Source of the DNA: Cinclus cinclus
Lineage: Eukaryota > Chordata > Aves > Passeriformes > Cinclidae
Direction: 5' to 3'
NCBI RefSeq assembly: GCF_963662255.1
Contig: NC_085046.1
Location: 52,980,570-53,044,569 of the forward strand
DNA length: 64,000 bases
Positions 22,166-34,746 of this stretch are shown in pieces (the first letter of the stretch is position 1; every line of letters begins with the position of its first letter). The position numbers and the translations under genes were made by a program. The notes beneath the pieces were generated by a model, which worked only from the letters and a program-made list of their open reading frames with translations, searched no databases and was not told the origin of the DNA.

Positions 22166-25100
22166 GGGCTGCAGGTGGACAGACTGAAACACTAGCTCTG
22201 CACAGGATGCCCACATTCAGCTCAGTGGGCTGTTGACGCTGTACAAAAGTGACAACTATTTTGGTGTCCAGGGAGAAGATTATTTCATGACTGACTCTTT
22301 CAGCTGAAATATTCAGCTCTTCTGAGATTTGGGAGCACATTTAGGAACTGCTGAAGGAGTAACATCTTTTTCTCCACAGCCTGTCTCATCATTGAATGAT
22401 AACCACTCACTGCCTCCCTCTCTTTATTTCCTTTGTATATGGAAAATCACAGATAAGAAAGAGAGAGAGAAGGAAAACAGACTTACTTCATTAATTTATG
22501 CTCCGAGTCATACAATGACAGAGCCACTGAACTGACATCAACCCCTTTCCTGTCCACCCCACCACAGCTGAATCCTACCCCAAGCCATATAATGTGGCCA
22601 AATAAAGAAACTGAAGCACAGGAAAGATGAAAAATCTAATTGTCACCTTCCATACTAATGCAGCAAAACTGCTGCAATGAGGTTTCCTTTACAGTAGAAC
22701 AGCTCCTGGTACAATGTAGGAAGGTAGAAGTCTGGAAGACCTCTCCATAGCAATTCTAATACTCTAAAGAAATTACAGAGAAATTACTTACATAAATTAC
22801 GTACTGGATAAATATTTTTTTAATGCTCTTTATGCCCACAGCATATCTGACAACAGGATAAGCATTCTTGCCATACAATTCCAGTAAGGTCAGTAAACTT
22901 ATCCTAGGATTGAGTTTAATGATATTTAGGTCAGAAATTCCATTTGCATTTCTGCAAACCATTACTGTTAACAGCTCTGGGTGAGTGGGCAGGCACACTA
23001 GCTCCTTCACTGTCCCAGTGCTGCACAGCCTGAACATCAGACATCTGAAGAGATGGCCTTTCAGCTCTTCTTCTGGGCTATGGTACAGAGGAGCCATATA
23101 GATCAGGACAAACAAGCCTCTCTGTGAGAGGTCAGATTCTGCTCCTGTAGGATGAGCCACCAGGTCAGGGAGCTCACCCTCTGTTTGTGAAAGAACATTA
23201 AGCAACTTCCCAGGAAAATCAGTCTCCTATGACCACATCTCAACCACAGTGTTATTAGGAAATGGGCAGCCTTACAGAGCAGGCTTTAAACAGCCCGCCC
23301 TGCTCTTGCTCGGCCACAGAGATACAGCCCAGCCGTGGCGTGTGTGGCTCACCACCTAGGCTCTTATCCCTCCTCTTACTGAATCAGAGGCTGATGTTGT
23401 CACAGAACATGCTGCAGAGGCCACCGGGGCACATACATACCTTTCTTGTGCACGTTGCCTAAATCCCACTGATCAATGACTTCCTGCATGGTCACTGGAA
23501 TGCTGTGGGAAGAGGCACATAAAATTCCCTGCTCTCATTTAGCCCTCCTGTCAAAGCTGGAGAAGTCCTGGCCCAGCTTCAGCTACAAAAACATATGAAA
23601 TATATCAGCTGAGGCTGAACAGAATAGAAACCGATGGCCAGTCCGGATATTGCTGCTATTTCACTGGGAAGGTTTACTTCCGAAGGCAGTGTGGATGATT
23701 CATACAAGAGCCCAGGTGCTTAGGCCCTTGCCAGGTACTATGGTAAAGGGGGCCAAAGAAATCACTGTAAATCCACTGCCTATGGGGTTACTTTCCAGTG
23801 GTTAAAGCACCACAAGAACAATGAGAAGCACAATCCATTTCGTAGCATTTGTACTTTTGTCTTCTTTTCATGGCTACATCTTGGGCACTCGTGATGAAGT
23901 AGCCAGAGAATTGCATGAAGAGGGAAGCCCCATCTTGGCAAAGGACTTCCAGATTTTGATATCTGGCTTGATTTTAAAAAAGAATGGAAAACAAAAACAT
24001 TCTCATGCTTCTAATGGAAGCCTGATTAAAAACAACAATAGAATAAACTTGAAACACTTTAAAACAAGACAAACCCAAGACAAGATGGTGGATGGCTAAT
24101 GCCTTCAGAAAATCAGGTTCTGTATAAGACACAAGTCTGAGTGAACAAAACGGGCACAAAACACATTACTTACAAAAAAATCAACCCGCACTAGAAATGT
24201 ACAATTTTGAGAGATGGCTGGTGAAACTTTCACAGACACAGCCTCCACAAGAAACACACAGTTTCTTGTTTCCCTTTCTAGACAGTTTTGAATTAGGGTT
24301 TTCCTATTCATATCAAGCACTGTTTGCATGGAAACAACTGCAGGGAACTGCTAACTAGTAAAAGAAAAGAACAGTAATTTCTGTTGTGATTTTAAAATAC
24401 AAATAATGAGAGACATGCCCATGTAGGTCTAAAAATCAGTAAAATACTTGATTATGCCATTCTTAAAGCATGTATTTGTTTTTTTTTTCACTTAAAAGCT
24501 TATGCAATTAACTAATAAATTTATTTGACTAGAAATATTTGTTGAAAGATAAATGCAAGACAAACTCTTATTCTCAGCTGTATTAAATTCATTGTATGAC
24601 TCTCAAATTGGGCATAACAAAAATTAACCAAACTGATCTGATAATTAATTCAAATAATGAACAATGTCTTTCAAATGCCTACACATAAATTCCGAAAGTT
24701 GGTATAGCTGGTAAGAGGAAATGAGATAAAAAATGACATTAGGCTGGCTAAAAAACCTCCAAAACCAGGATGTTGTAATCTCATCAGGAATGGCAGAAGC
24801 AATTAGATGAATATGCTCTGGGTGCCACCACCCTCTAGGGACTCAGACCAAAAAATCCTGAACTTGGGTGACTTGGTAGAGAAAACCCAAGAAGAAATAA
24901 AGGGAGCTCTCAGGATCACTTGGCCAAGGAAAAGGAAGGGTTGATTTACTCCTTCAGCAGTTTTTTTTTGTTCGTTTTGGTTTGTTTTGGTTTTTTTTGT
25001 TTTGTTTTTTATGTGGGAAAGAAAGTATTTGGCTGTAACAGGTGATTTGAGTTTGAAATATTTTTGAGGTTCCATCGATACCACTGAGAAACAGTCTAGA

Positions 25101-26925
25101 GTTTCTAAAACTAGAAGATAATACTTACTCAGCAATTACACACAGACTTTACTATGGACCTCATTTAGGCTGGAAGTTGTTGGCTGTATCAGGACCATTA
25201 ACTGCGATGTGATTATAGTCTCTGTGGGCAAAGAGAAATTTGCATGTAATGATTAAAATACCCAACTGTTGCATCAAAAAGATTTCTCAAAGTTCCTGTA
25301 AACAGCATTCAAATTAGTTAGGATGAAAAATCTAATAGAAAAAAATATGAATGAAAATTGTGCAGGCATAATAAAAATAAAAGAGAAATAATTAATCTGC
25401 CTTCCTCCACAATCAAGCTTAAGCTAAAAACTCATTCAAATTCATCAGCAACTGGAAACTACTAACTATATCAGTAACAATAAAGGAGGAAAAAAGTAAA
25501 GAATATTGATGACATTGTGAGATGCAGAAATGAAGTAAGGGAAGCTGTGGAATCCTGAGCAAAATGGTGCTTCAATAATCAGGCTTTCTATATTTAGGTA
25601 GAACAAAAAGTCTAAAAATATGTTACGAATAAAAATAATCCTAGCAAAACTGGCAAAGTTTATGCAGAAAAAGCTGAAATAGTTACCTATTCAATATTGG
25701 AAATGAGAGGCAATGAAATTATTTTATATGCAAAGGCAAATTATCTACTAGTCCATTAAGAAATAAACAACTACTAGAATTCAGCAGCATCTTCTTCTGC
25801 CTGAGAGCTGTGCCATAGGGGTCTCAAGAGGCATCCTGCAGAGTGCTCTGCTTCAGAAACTCCATGTAATACCCAGCTGGGGTGTAGGTAAGTAGAAAGG
25901 TCAATATGCTTCTCCACTGGGCTTGGAGTGGGAGGTGGAATGGAGCAGAAGATGGGGGCCGGGGGCAAACAGGGCACTGCAGACTTGCTCTGTGGCCCTG
26001 GAGCGCTGGCTTCGGCTGCAAGTCACGACTGCCAAAGGAGTGTTAAAAACCTGCCAAAAGCCACACAATAAATGGCAAAACTGCATCTAAGTGAGACTCT
26101 TTGGGAGGGGGGTTTATCCATGCAACCACAAAGAAGATTTCAGGGGCATGTCAATTTCTGCATGAAGAACGGAAACAGTCCCCACTAAATCGTTCTCCAT
26201 CAAGCAGAGAAAGCCATCACAACAGTTCAAGCAAGAGAACTCAAACCTGATCAGATGAGAGAGCTGGCACCAAGTGTTAAGAATGAATTACTTAAAGAGG
26301 TTGTGGATGGCTCTGTCTCTTGATGTTTTCCTTGGCTTCAGCGAGGAGAGATTTCACACCACCAGCTGCAGTCAGCCAAGTCACTCAGCCAGTGTCTGTA
26401 GCCTCTCCCTGGTCCATGGAGAAAGATGAAATCCTCTACAAGGGATGATTCAGCGTGCCTAAATTCAGCATTGGCTTTGAAATGCATTCTGGAGGAAAAC
26501 ACCTCACCCTTGCCCCCATCCTACCCCCGATTATCAAAGGGTCTTAGGGGGACCAGGTGTATGACAGGTAAGCAATTGGGTAGCATCAAACTTTTTCAGC
26601 AAATGACCTGTAAAATTCAGACCCTGAATAAAACATCCCAAACACATCACAATTCCCGTCCCCCCCCACCCCAACTTGGCTCTATCTATGAAGTATTTGT
26701 TCAGTACTGCAGATAGCAACTGACTTTCATGGGTTACTTCCAGTTCACAAATGGCTCATATCACAGAGAAGGTGGAAAGTCATAAAATAATTATTACCTT
26801 CAGTAAACAGGCAAACCCACTCTTGCAAGCACTGAGGCAGGAACAACTTTAGCAACAAAAAGTCTTGAGTTAGACAGAACTAGTTCAAACTGCATTTCTT
26901 TATATCCAACTGATATAACCTCCCC
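22166..26925. other. Intergenic sequence, becoming AT-rich after about 24 kb
   Basis: No gene is recognised. A 149-codon open frame on the minus strand (22756-23205) is the longest in the segment but has no known domain. A T/G-rich tract lies at 24961-25012. At 22600-22640 GAAACTGAAGCACAGGAAAG resembles the antisense of a MIR SINE end, but the match is too short to call. The stretch 24400-25760 is strongly AT-rich. Confidence 0.55.
24961..25012. repeat. T/G-rich low-complexity tract
   Basis: T9, then GTTCGTTTTGG, GTTTTGG and TTTTGTTTTG units make a decayed (TTTTG)n-like tract. Confidence 0.85.
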
Positions 26926-26996
26926 TTGGCAAGGAGGTTGGACTAGATGATCTCCAGACAACCTTCCAACCCTGAAATATCTGTGATTCTGTGAGA
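26926..26996 (+). mobile_element. CR1 LINE 3' end fragment
   Basis: The segment contains GGTTGGACTAGATGATCTCC, then CCTTCCAACCCTGAAATAT and finally GTGATTCTGTGAG. This is the diagnostic 3' UTR end of avian CR1, whose copies end in ATTCTRTGA-type repeats. It is heavily 5'-truncated, as is typical, and only about 70 bases are recognisable. Confidence 0.9.
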
Positions 26997-29900
26997 AAAT
27001 ATGTACCGTAGATTGGTCTGTGTTTTGCTTTGCTTTTAGGAGGGACATGAAGACTCTTTGTTTTCCTCTCTTATTTGCTTTCTATGAGTAGTGGTCATTT
27101 TTCTCCATCCCTGCAAACATCTATATTTCTTCCTTTACAGCAGGTTTGCCAGATGCCTTTTAATTTATTACATCTGTCACCTGCTAAAGTGCCATTTATC
27201 AGCTGACATCTTCAAAACTGCATGCTAACAGATGGGCTGTCATCCATCACTGAATCTGGTAAAAAAGTCACAACTGTGCAGCTTTCCAGCTACTGGCTGC
27301 CCAGGTAAAATCATAAAACCTCAGTGGAGCCACATGCAGCATGAGCCACACTGAGGAACTTGTGGGGGGCACTGTGGGCTGTGAGTCTCTGTGGCTCACA
27401 GTGCATGGAAGTGAGCCCAGACACACTCACAGATAGTCCCTAATGAACTGCATGTCACAGGCAGGACCTGCCCATTTTTCATATGGTGCTTTCATATGGA
27501 AAGGAGGGCCCACACTCTTACTTTTCCTCCAGTCTACAGTCACTGCTTGCAGATCTCTTTTTCTTGAATTGCAGTTTAGTACTATGAAGCTAGTCAGGGC
27601 TAACAGCTTTGTCTCCATGCTAAAAATCTCAGTGATTTCGCTTCTATCCATTTCCAAACTGATGCAGTTAAACCACTGAAATTCCAGTGGGAACACTTTG
27701 GCTGATTTTTGATTAGCCTGTCCAGATTCTCAGCCAATTAAAGCTACACTAAATTAAGCAAAGTGCAAAACCATGCTAAGAGAATGCACTTGGAGATTGC
27801 TCTTCTTCAACTGAAGTGGCTTACTAGACTAAAGTTGTTCATTCATGGAGAAAAAAAGGCCAACATATTCCTAAGTACATTCACAGTGCAGAGCTGCAAA
27901 AACATTTTATCGCTCATTCTTAGTCTGTCATTAAGGGTCACAAAATTGATTATTTATTTATTTCTAATTTAGCAACAGCAGTAACACAAATTGCCTCCTT
28001 GACCCAAGGTAGTTGCCAAATGTTTAGTTCAGAACCAATCTCAGTGCTACTGTAATCCCCTGAACTGGAGAGCTGGAGCAGAAGTAAAGCTGAGCCAACC
28101 TGAAACTGTAGCTGCGCAAATGGCGCCAATCTAATTAAGTTATGAAAAACTGTCCCTCTGGAGATGACTTTCCTGCAGCTCACAAGCAAAAGGTGGAGAA
28201 CATGTGAATCTGGCCACAAGCCCCAACTGTTGACAACCCAACTTACTAAGCATCTGTACACATGCCCTTCGGGAAGAAAGATAAGTGGTACTCTGGGGAA
28301 CCACATATTTGTTTAACTCTTTGTTCTGTACTTGTCCAGGCAAAGAGAAAATGTTTCATATTAGGCTGAATACCATCTCAGATTCTGGCAGGATTAGTTG
28401 TCAATATTATTACAGCCTCTTCAGTTACAGTGCTTCAGCAATAAAGTAGTTAGACCGGCTTTGAAATACAGAAATTCAGGCAATACAATCACACTATGAA
28501 AGAGTGCTCATTAGCCTTTGGCTGACCTTGAAAAATTGCGTTTCTCTCCAATTCTTCCACAAATTGCCTTTAAGGAGACCTCAATATTTCTACCAAGTCA
28601 CAAGGTTCGACTGTGTGACTCATGTTTTTTAGCCACTCTCTCACGATCAGAAGGCATGCTTGCCTTTTACACATAGCCACAATTGCTACAAGGAGGATAC
28701 ATAAAAATGCTCCGACAGTCTTTTAATAGGGACATGTTCTTATTTGTTTAGGATTTTTTTTTCCAACCTCAAAAGTTTCATAATGAAACAGTTGGTCTTA
28801 TAAAAAGTGTCACTCATCAACTCAAATTTTATGTCTAGGTCACTGTAAGGACTTTGTCAGATTGTGACCGTGCATGGTCATAGCTGAGGAAGCTGAATTA
28901 AGTGTAATCAGATATGTCTGGGGGCATGAGTGGGCTCTCAGAGGGATGTGTTCTCCTGTTTGAGACAAATAGCATGGCCCCAAGATCTGACTGTTGCTGG
29001 ACATAGGTCACCAAAAGTGTTGAACCATTAGGTCGACCCATAATCCTGAATCTATGCCTCTGCTAACAACAGCCCTTGCAGCTTAATGAGAGATTCTCCA
29101 GCAAAACACTTGGACAAAGGAGGGGGAGCTTGGTTCAAGGTGCACCTCGCCCCAACTGAACAGGTTTTAATGCCTTCACAGTGAAGGTCTCAGACCTAGC
29201 ATTTCCATCAGAACTTGGCACTTGCATGCAACAACTGACATAATTACCTTACCATAGCAAGGCTGGAGCCAAATCTGCTCAGCCATTCTTCTGTTCCTGT
29301 TGCACAGCAGGTGATGGAATGGAACAATGCCAGGGGTGGGGAAAAGCACCTGAAAGGAAATGCAGCTTGGACGTCATGGTTCACCCAAACAACTGGAGCC
29401 TGTCTGAGGGGCTGGATTAGAGCGTGGTAACAGGCTGATGGGCTACACTTGTAATGCCATGGCCACGCTACTCTCAGACAGCATCCTTGCTGAGCAGAGC
29501 CTTTGCACATCGGCATCCCGCTGCTCAGCTCTCCTCACGGGAGCACCGCTGCCAGCATTGCCACAGGAGCGGTCCCCCTTCCCTGCATCCGGGCGATGTG
29601 GCAGCGTGTGCTGGTGGATGAAACAGCCGCACAGGTCTAATTCCACCCAAAAGAGGGCAGTAGTGCTTACGGACGCACAGTCAAGGCTGTCGTTCACACT
29701 GTCTGGTCGACTTTCCTGACCAAGCTGACAGAAACTCCCCAGTTCTTGGCATAGGCAGAGCAGTCCACAGAGCTCTGTCTTACACACACTTAGTTAGCCT
29801 CTGCTCTCATTTCCTCCCTTTGACTGACTCATTAGTTGTTTTACCATTATTTATCTGGAAATATAATGAAAAAAAAATCACATGGATTCATCCATGCCAG

Positions 29901-32900
29901 TGCTGAGAACCAGGTGCCTCTGTGTTACCCCCATCTATCAGTTATTCAGCTGCCAGCCAGGACGTGCCTTCTGCAGACAAGCTTCTCAGACAAACTGTGG
30001 CTTGGGTGTAGTCGGGAATGGAAAATTGGATACACCACAGTTTGTGGCAATCAAGCAATGTTCAAAAGCTTGATGTCACAGGAAACCACTGATATTGTGA
30101 ATAATTCAAAGCAATTAAAAAAATATAACCAACTGGTTTTCTCCTATTGTAGCTGCTATATTTTCAAGTAGCCTGTTTGTCCAGTGCTTTCACTCTTACC
30201 TTTGACAGGTGTAGTTTACAAAACAGTATAATTAAACCCAAGCACTTGCCATTAGCTTTCATACTTACCATGCTCATCACTCAGCCACAGGGCTGTGTGG
30301 GTTTCCATGGCTGTATGTGATTGCAGGTCACAGACTTGAAGTGGGGAGAGACCGTCGCTTTGCTTCCCAGCACCAGAGGGTTTCTCAACCTGGCAACTTC
30401 TGCTGTGTTGAGGTTGTTCACTTAATGCTGTTTTCTTGGCTCCAATGCTAAAAACACCAGACATACTAGCAGCAGCCAAGTTATTAACAACAAAAACAGC
30501 AGTAAAGACAATAGCTACACAAGTATAACTCATGAGCTTAGCTTTGTTTAATAGTACAGGATCTGCACAGCCTCTGGGAGCTGGACTCAGGGCAAAAACC
30601 ACAGCCAACTTTCCCTCCTCTACTGCTCTTGACAGTTGGGAATGACCCTGCTCCAGATCAGCACAGCCCTTTACTCCTGGGTGAAATGAAACACAGCCCC
30701 AGCATGCTGTGGTGAACACAGGCCCGGAGGTGTGATTTCTTACACAAAATATGTTTGGACAGAATGTGGAGTGGTAGTTGCAATGTAGCCTTTACACAGC
30801 TGGGCTGATAGCACTGCACAGCAGTCCTGCAGATGATGCATCTCCACGTGACACTGTGTCCCCTCCTTAGGGCTCCAAACAAGCCATCGAGTCTGTCACT
30901 GTCCTCTGTGACAGATCACTGTGCAGGGCCTCTGTACCATCAAAGTTCTCCTTCAGGTTACATCCTAAAACTGGCTTTCCTGGGTGTGATAAGCCTGGTT
31001 AGAGGATGGGCCAAGCTAGAATGTAGGGGGATGGGTAACACCTGAGCAGCTTCATGTCTCTGTCTAGTGAGACAGCCCTTTCAAAAGGGGTAGGAATATC
31101 ACCCTTTCACAGGTGACTGTCAGAGGGTGTCCTTTAAGACTGTATCTTGCACTGACAGAAATCAATAGAGCAGGGTCAGGTCGTTAAATCACAGATGTAC
31201 CCACTTTCAAATTATCTGATTGTATCACATGCACAGATATAGCTGCCTTAGCATGGGCATGAAGCACTTCTGGGGTGCCTGGCTGGACCTCAGGCTTCAG
31301 GGCCTGGGACATGCCCTCTGCTAGCACTCGAAGGGCATTTAGGTGACTAGAGCATTTAAACTGGGACTGTATTCTTGCATTTGAGCTAGACTCTTATCCA
31401 GACAAAGTGTAAAGTCTATGTCTTTTTCCGGACATAACCTCCTTTCCTGAGGCTGCCTGGACATACAGTCATCTAAGTAAAACCCCAAAAAGCTTATTAT
31501 GTCTCTTCAAGGAAAAAACTCTATTTGAACCATCAGAGCAAGACCTACCACTCTTAGTGCTGCATGGTGCAGACAACTGAGTGAGTTCAACTGCTCACTA
31601 ATCCATGGGGAAAGATTAGTGTGACTCCTGAATGAAGAGTCAGGTTATTAGTACTGCACCTGAGACAAGAAGAATGGGTCCCCAATGGCTCTGTAGTACT
31701 CCCAGATTTGGAGCTGATGTTGGAGCCATCAGCTGACACAAGCACTGCAAGATCTTGATCTGCTCTCCGATGCCTGTATTAATTTTTGGCACTTACCAGA
31801 TATCTGCAGGCTGAACTTGTTCTGCAGCCTTAAAAGTGGCATAGGTAAACACTTGTGTTTGCTTCAATTTCTGATTTTTAAGCATGCGTGGTTAGATCTG
31901 TTTCTAACATCTCCACTTCACTGCAGAGGTGATCGAATCAGGACAAGGGCCCTCATAGGCAGTATGATGCAAGATGGAAAATCTGTGCCTTTTTCTCCAG
32001 AGACAAAAATTATTGCTATTGAGTGTTAGGAGAAGATGAGCAATGTCAGTATTACCACACTTGAAAAAATGCAAATATGAAATTCTTTCCCAGTGAATAG
32101 TGACAGTAACGTGCTATGCAGAAATGCAGGGAATTAGGCAGTGTCATCCCATGTGATTTGTACATACTTAAGAGGGAATTAATTCCTTGTGAACCTATCC
32201 AGTTTTGCAGATGTTGAGGTCTGATTTGGCTTGTTGATGTTCCAGTTTTACATGAAGGCAACTCCACTGAGACCTGTGGAGTCACTAAACACTGACAGAA
32301 GAAAGAGGAGACTCAGATGCTGCCACCCTACTTGCCATGCCAAGAAACAGCAGGCATTTCCCAAACACTTCATCCATTGAGCAATAGCAACAGCACTAGC
32401 AAGGTCTTCTGTGATTGGCTTTGCCCATTTCCTTACCCTTAAGTCCATGGGGGACCACCTCCAGGAGTAAGAGGTCAGTGGTTTATCTAGACCTATTCTC
32501 CTTGCAGTACCACAAGGAGATCAGCATCTGTGTTCTGCCATTTGCACATCATCCCAGCTCACAGGCTTTTTAAGGGTCCTTTGCTGTATCATTTGGTGCC
32601 CAGATTTCTCTTACCTCTTAAATTACTGTCACATACTGCAACCACTTTAATGCTGGAGCTAATGCAGCACCTTCTCAGCTGAAAGGCTCTGTTTCTGGTA
32701 TCCTAATTGCAATTTATCCCAACATAATCATTATCACCCCCATTGAGCAATTGCCTTTTCACTAGTAGCAGGCCATGTGTTCTGGTTTACAGTGATGCTA
32801 CACCCCTGACCTTCCTCCTCATTTTTGCTGTCAAGAGAAAAGTCAAAGCAAGGTTCTTTACACAGGCCCTTCTGAATGTGTAGGGACAGGAGACAGGAGG

Positions 32901-34130
32901 GCTGTGAGCATCCCTCCTGTCTGTGTGCAAGGATTGTACTGCTACACCATGCACGAGAAGTCGGGCATATTGCTTGCTGCAAACCACATTCAATGCCAAG
33001 GGCAGCCTATGAGCAAATGGAAGTCTGAGCATCTACTTTGTGCCCCACACATAGAGGAAGGGTGGAGCAGGCTATACAGAGATGGGAAAGCAGTCTGTGT
33101 CATGATGCTGTGGGTTTTACATGCTGACTGATTTTATTTATGCAACTGCATTGGCTTTCCCCATGTCCTTGCAGTCGATTAACTTTTAGAAAAAGAGTAG
33201 GTGTAAGGATGCATGAAAAGCTAAGTGTGTGCACCCTGTGAGGAGGACCCAGGCTTCACTCATGATTTATGCTGTTCCCAAGGAGCAATTTGGCAGCCTT
33301 GCAGCCATGCAGCCTGGTGTCCATGTTAGCCCTTGTGAATGCAGCCTTGCAGTCTTTTCTTTTCTTGGCCTTGGAATCAAGCTGTGGGAGCTGGGAGAAA
33401 AGATTAGGTTTCCTCTTTGTTGTTTTGATATTTTCCTATGAACCCACCCAACTTTGCAACATTGCAAAATGAAGGCATTGCCGATTTTTATTTTTTGTGT
33501 CCTGCTGAGGGAAGGGATAGAAAGAGCCGGGTGAGATTAAACAATGGAAATTAGAGTGGAATGGAGGAGTGTGTAAAACAAGAAGGTTGAATTTATGAAA
33601 AGCAGGACCAGGCTTGGGAGAGAAAAGCCCTTGTAAGTGTTTAGATACTGTCTAAGAGCTGTGCTACGAATGCACCAAGTATCAACAGAGTAGATAGACA
33701 GGTATAGAGCTTCTAACAGACCTTTTGTAAATCACTGTTCAGCCTGAGGCACAAACCAGGTGACTTCACCTTTACCTAAACGCACTAAATATAAGTGGGC
33801 ATATGTGTAAATTGAATTGAAGAAAAAAAATAAAAAAGAAAACTTTGGATTAAAAATGACAGCACTTTCACACCAGGTAGTCCTAGGGAGTCTGGCTTAC
33901 TCTGCAACTGCTTTGAGTTACTCTTATCCCCAGCAGTTCAGTGTGTTGTCCTTGGCTGGGACAGCTGTGCCACTGATCTCAGGGCTGCCAGGCCTCTGGC
34001 TCACTTGCCTGTTCTCCCCCATTGTGCTCTGTTTCATTATAGTGGAGTAATAGGGAGCAGTGGTTGAAGTTCAGCTAGAAAGAAAATCAGAGGCATCAGT
34101 GTTTGACAGCCCTGCCCAGCATAGACCAGC
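26997..34130. other. Intergenic sequence
   Basis: I see no exon, RNA gene or clear transposon apart from the CpG-rich patch at 29508-29711. The stretch 28440-28700 has no recognisable repeat and could be single-copy conserved DNA. This can only be settled by alignment. Confidence 0.55.
29508..29711. promoter_or_regulatory. CpG-rich patch with a CTCF-like motif
   Basis: About 13 CpGs fall in roughly 200 bases, in a neighbourhood where CpG is rare. It contains CCAAAAGAGGGCA (29647-29659), which matches the CTCF core consensus CCASYAGRKGGCR at 11 of 13 positions. Open frames cross it on both strands (93 codons plus, 114 codons minus), but neither shows a known domain. Candidate insulator, enhancer or small CpG island. 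Confidence 0.35.
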
Positions 34131-34228
34131 AGGGCCTGATTTCTGGGAGATGATCAGTACCTTGTCTTTATGAATATGAAGGGCCTGATTTCTGGGAGAT
34201 GATCGGTACCTTGTCTTTATGAATATGA
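34131..34228. repeat. 49-bp tandem duplication, nearly identical
   Basis: Copy 1 (34131-34179) and copy 2 (34180-34228) share the whole unit, starting AGGGCCTGATTTCTGGGAGA and ending TTTATGAATATGA. They differ only at one base (GATCAGTACC versus GATCGGTACC). One substitution in 49 bases points to a recent event and possible copy-number polymorphism. Confidence 0.97.
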
Positions 34229-34338
34229 AGGGTGTCTGGGAATACCCTAAGATGGCTATGTCTTTCTTCACCACGGAAATCCATTTTAAAACACAGCACT
34301 CATTTCCATGTTTTCCTAACGCCTCATTTATAGGCATG

Positions 34339-34386
34339 TGATTAGACCTAATTAATGCTTGTAATCAATGAATGCTTAATTGCTTT
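34339..34386. promoter_or_regulatory. TAAT-rich block, candidate homeodomain-binding element
   Basis: Within 48 bases lie ATTAG, CCTAATTAATG, GTAATCAATGAATG and CTTAATTGC: at least four TAAT/ATTA cores, including a palindromic TAATTA, and a TAATCA. Such clusters occur in developmental enhancers, which is plausible beside GLI3. AT-rich DNA gives such cores often by chance, so this is a lead only. Confidence 0.3.
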
Positions 34387-34620
34387 GGGTGAAAAACACT
34401 GGAGAAATGCAGAGCACTGCTTGATTGAGCGTTCCTTCATTGGCTAATGGATGACTCTGTTACTCTTTTATATTCTGCTTAAGCAGGCAAAATATCAGTG
34501 TTGGTGTAAAAAACCCTGCATTGATGTCTCCAGCTGAGAGGGGTCTTTCTAGTAATTAGAAGGGTGGAGACAGGAACAGATTTGGATGCCTGGAGGACAA
34601 GGGGGACTGGAAAGAGTTTG

Positions 34621-34746
34621 GGAGTTTTTTGTTGTTGTTTTTGTTTTCTAGGGTTTGAGATTTTTGGTCTTTTTTTTTGTTTATGGTTGTTGAATTGGTT
34701 TTGTGTGTGTGTTTTTTGTTTTGTTTTCTGTTTTTATTTTTTTTAA
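34621..34746. repeat. T/G-rich low-complexity tract
   Basis: About 125 bases are dominated by T and G, with GTTGTTGTT, (TG)n and TTTTG units. This explains the compositionally odd open frames crossing it on both strands. Confidence 0.9.

Noticed and set aside
26926..27048. Minus-strand open frame over the CR1 3' end as a gene
   Set aside because: The sequence is the CR1 3' UTR in sense orientation on the + strand. The minus frame is incidental.
34621..34746. Membrane-protein-like open frame rich in Phe, Cys and Val
   Set aside because: It is the translation of a T/G low-complexity tract. The same applies to the frame at 3836-4027.
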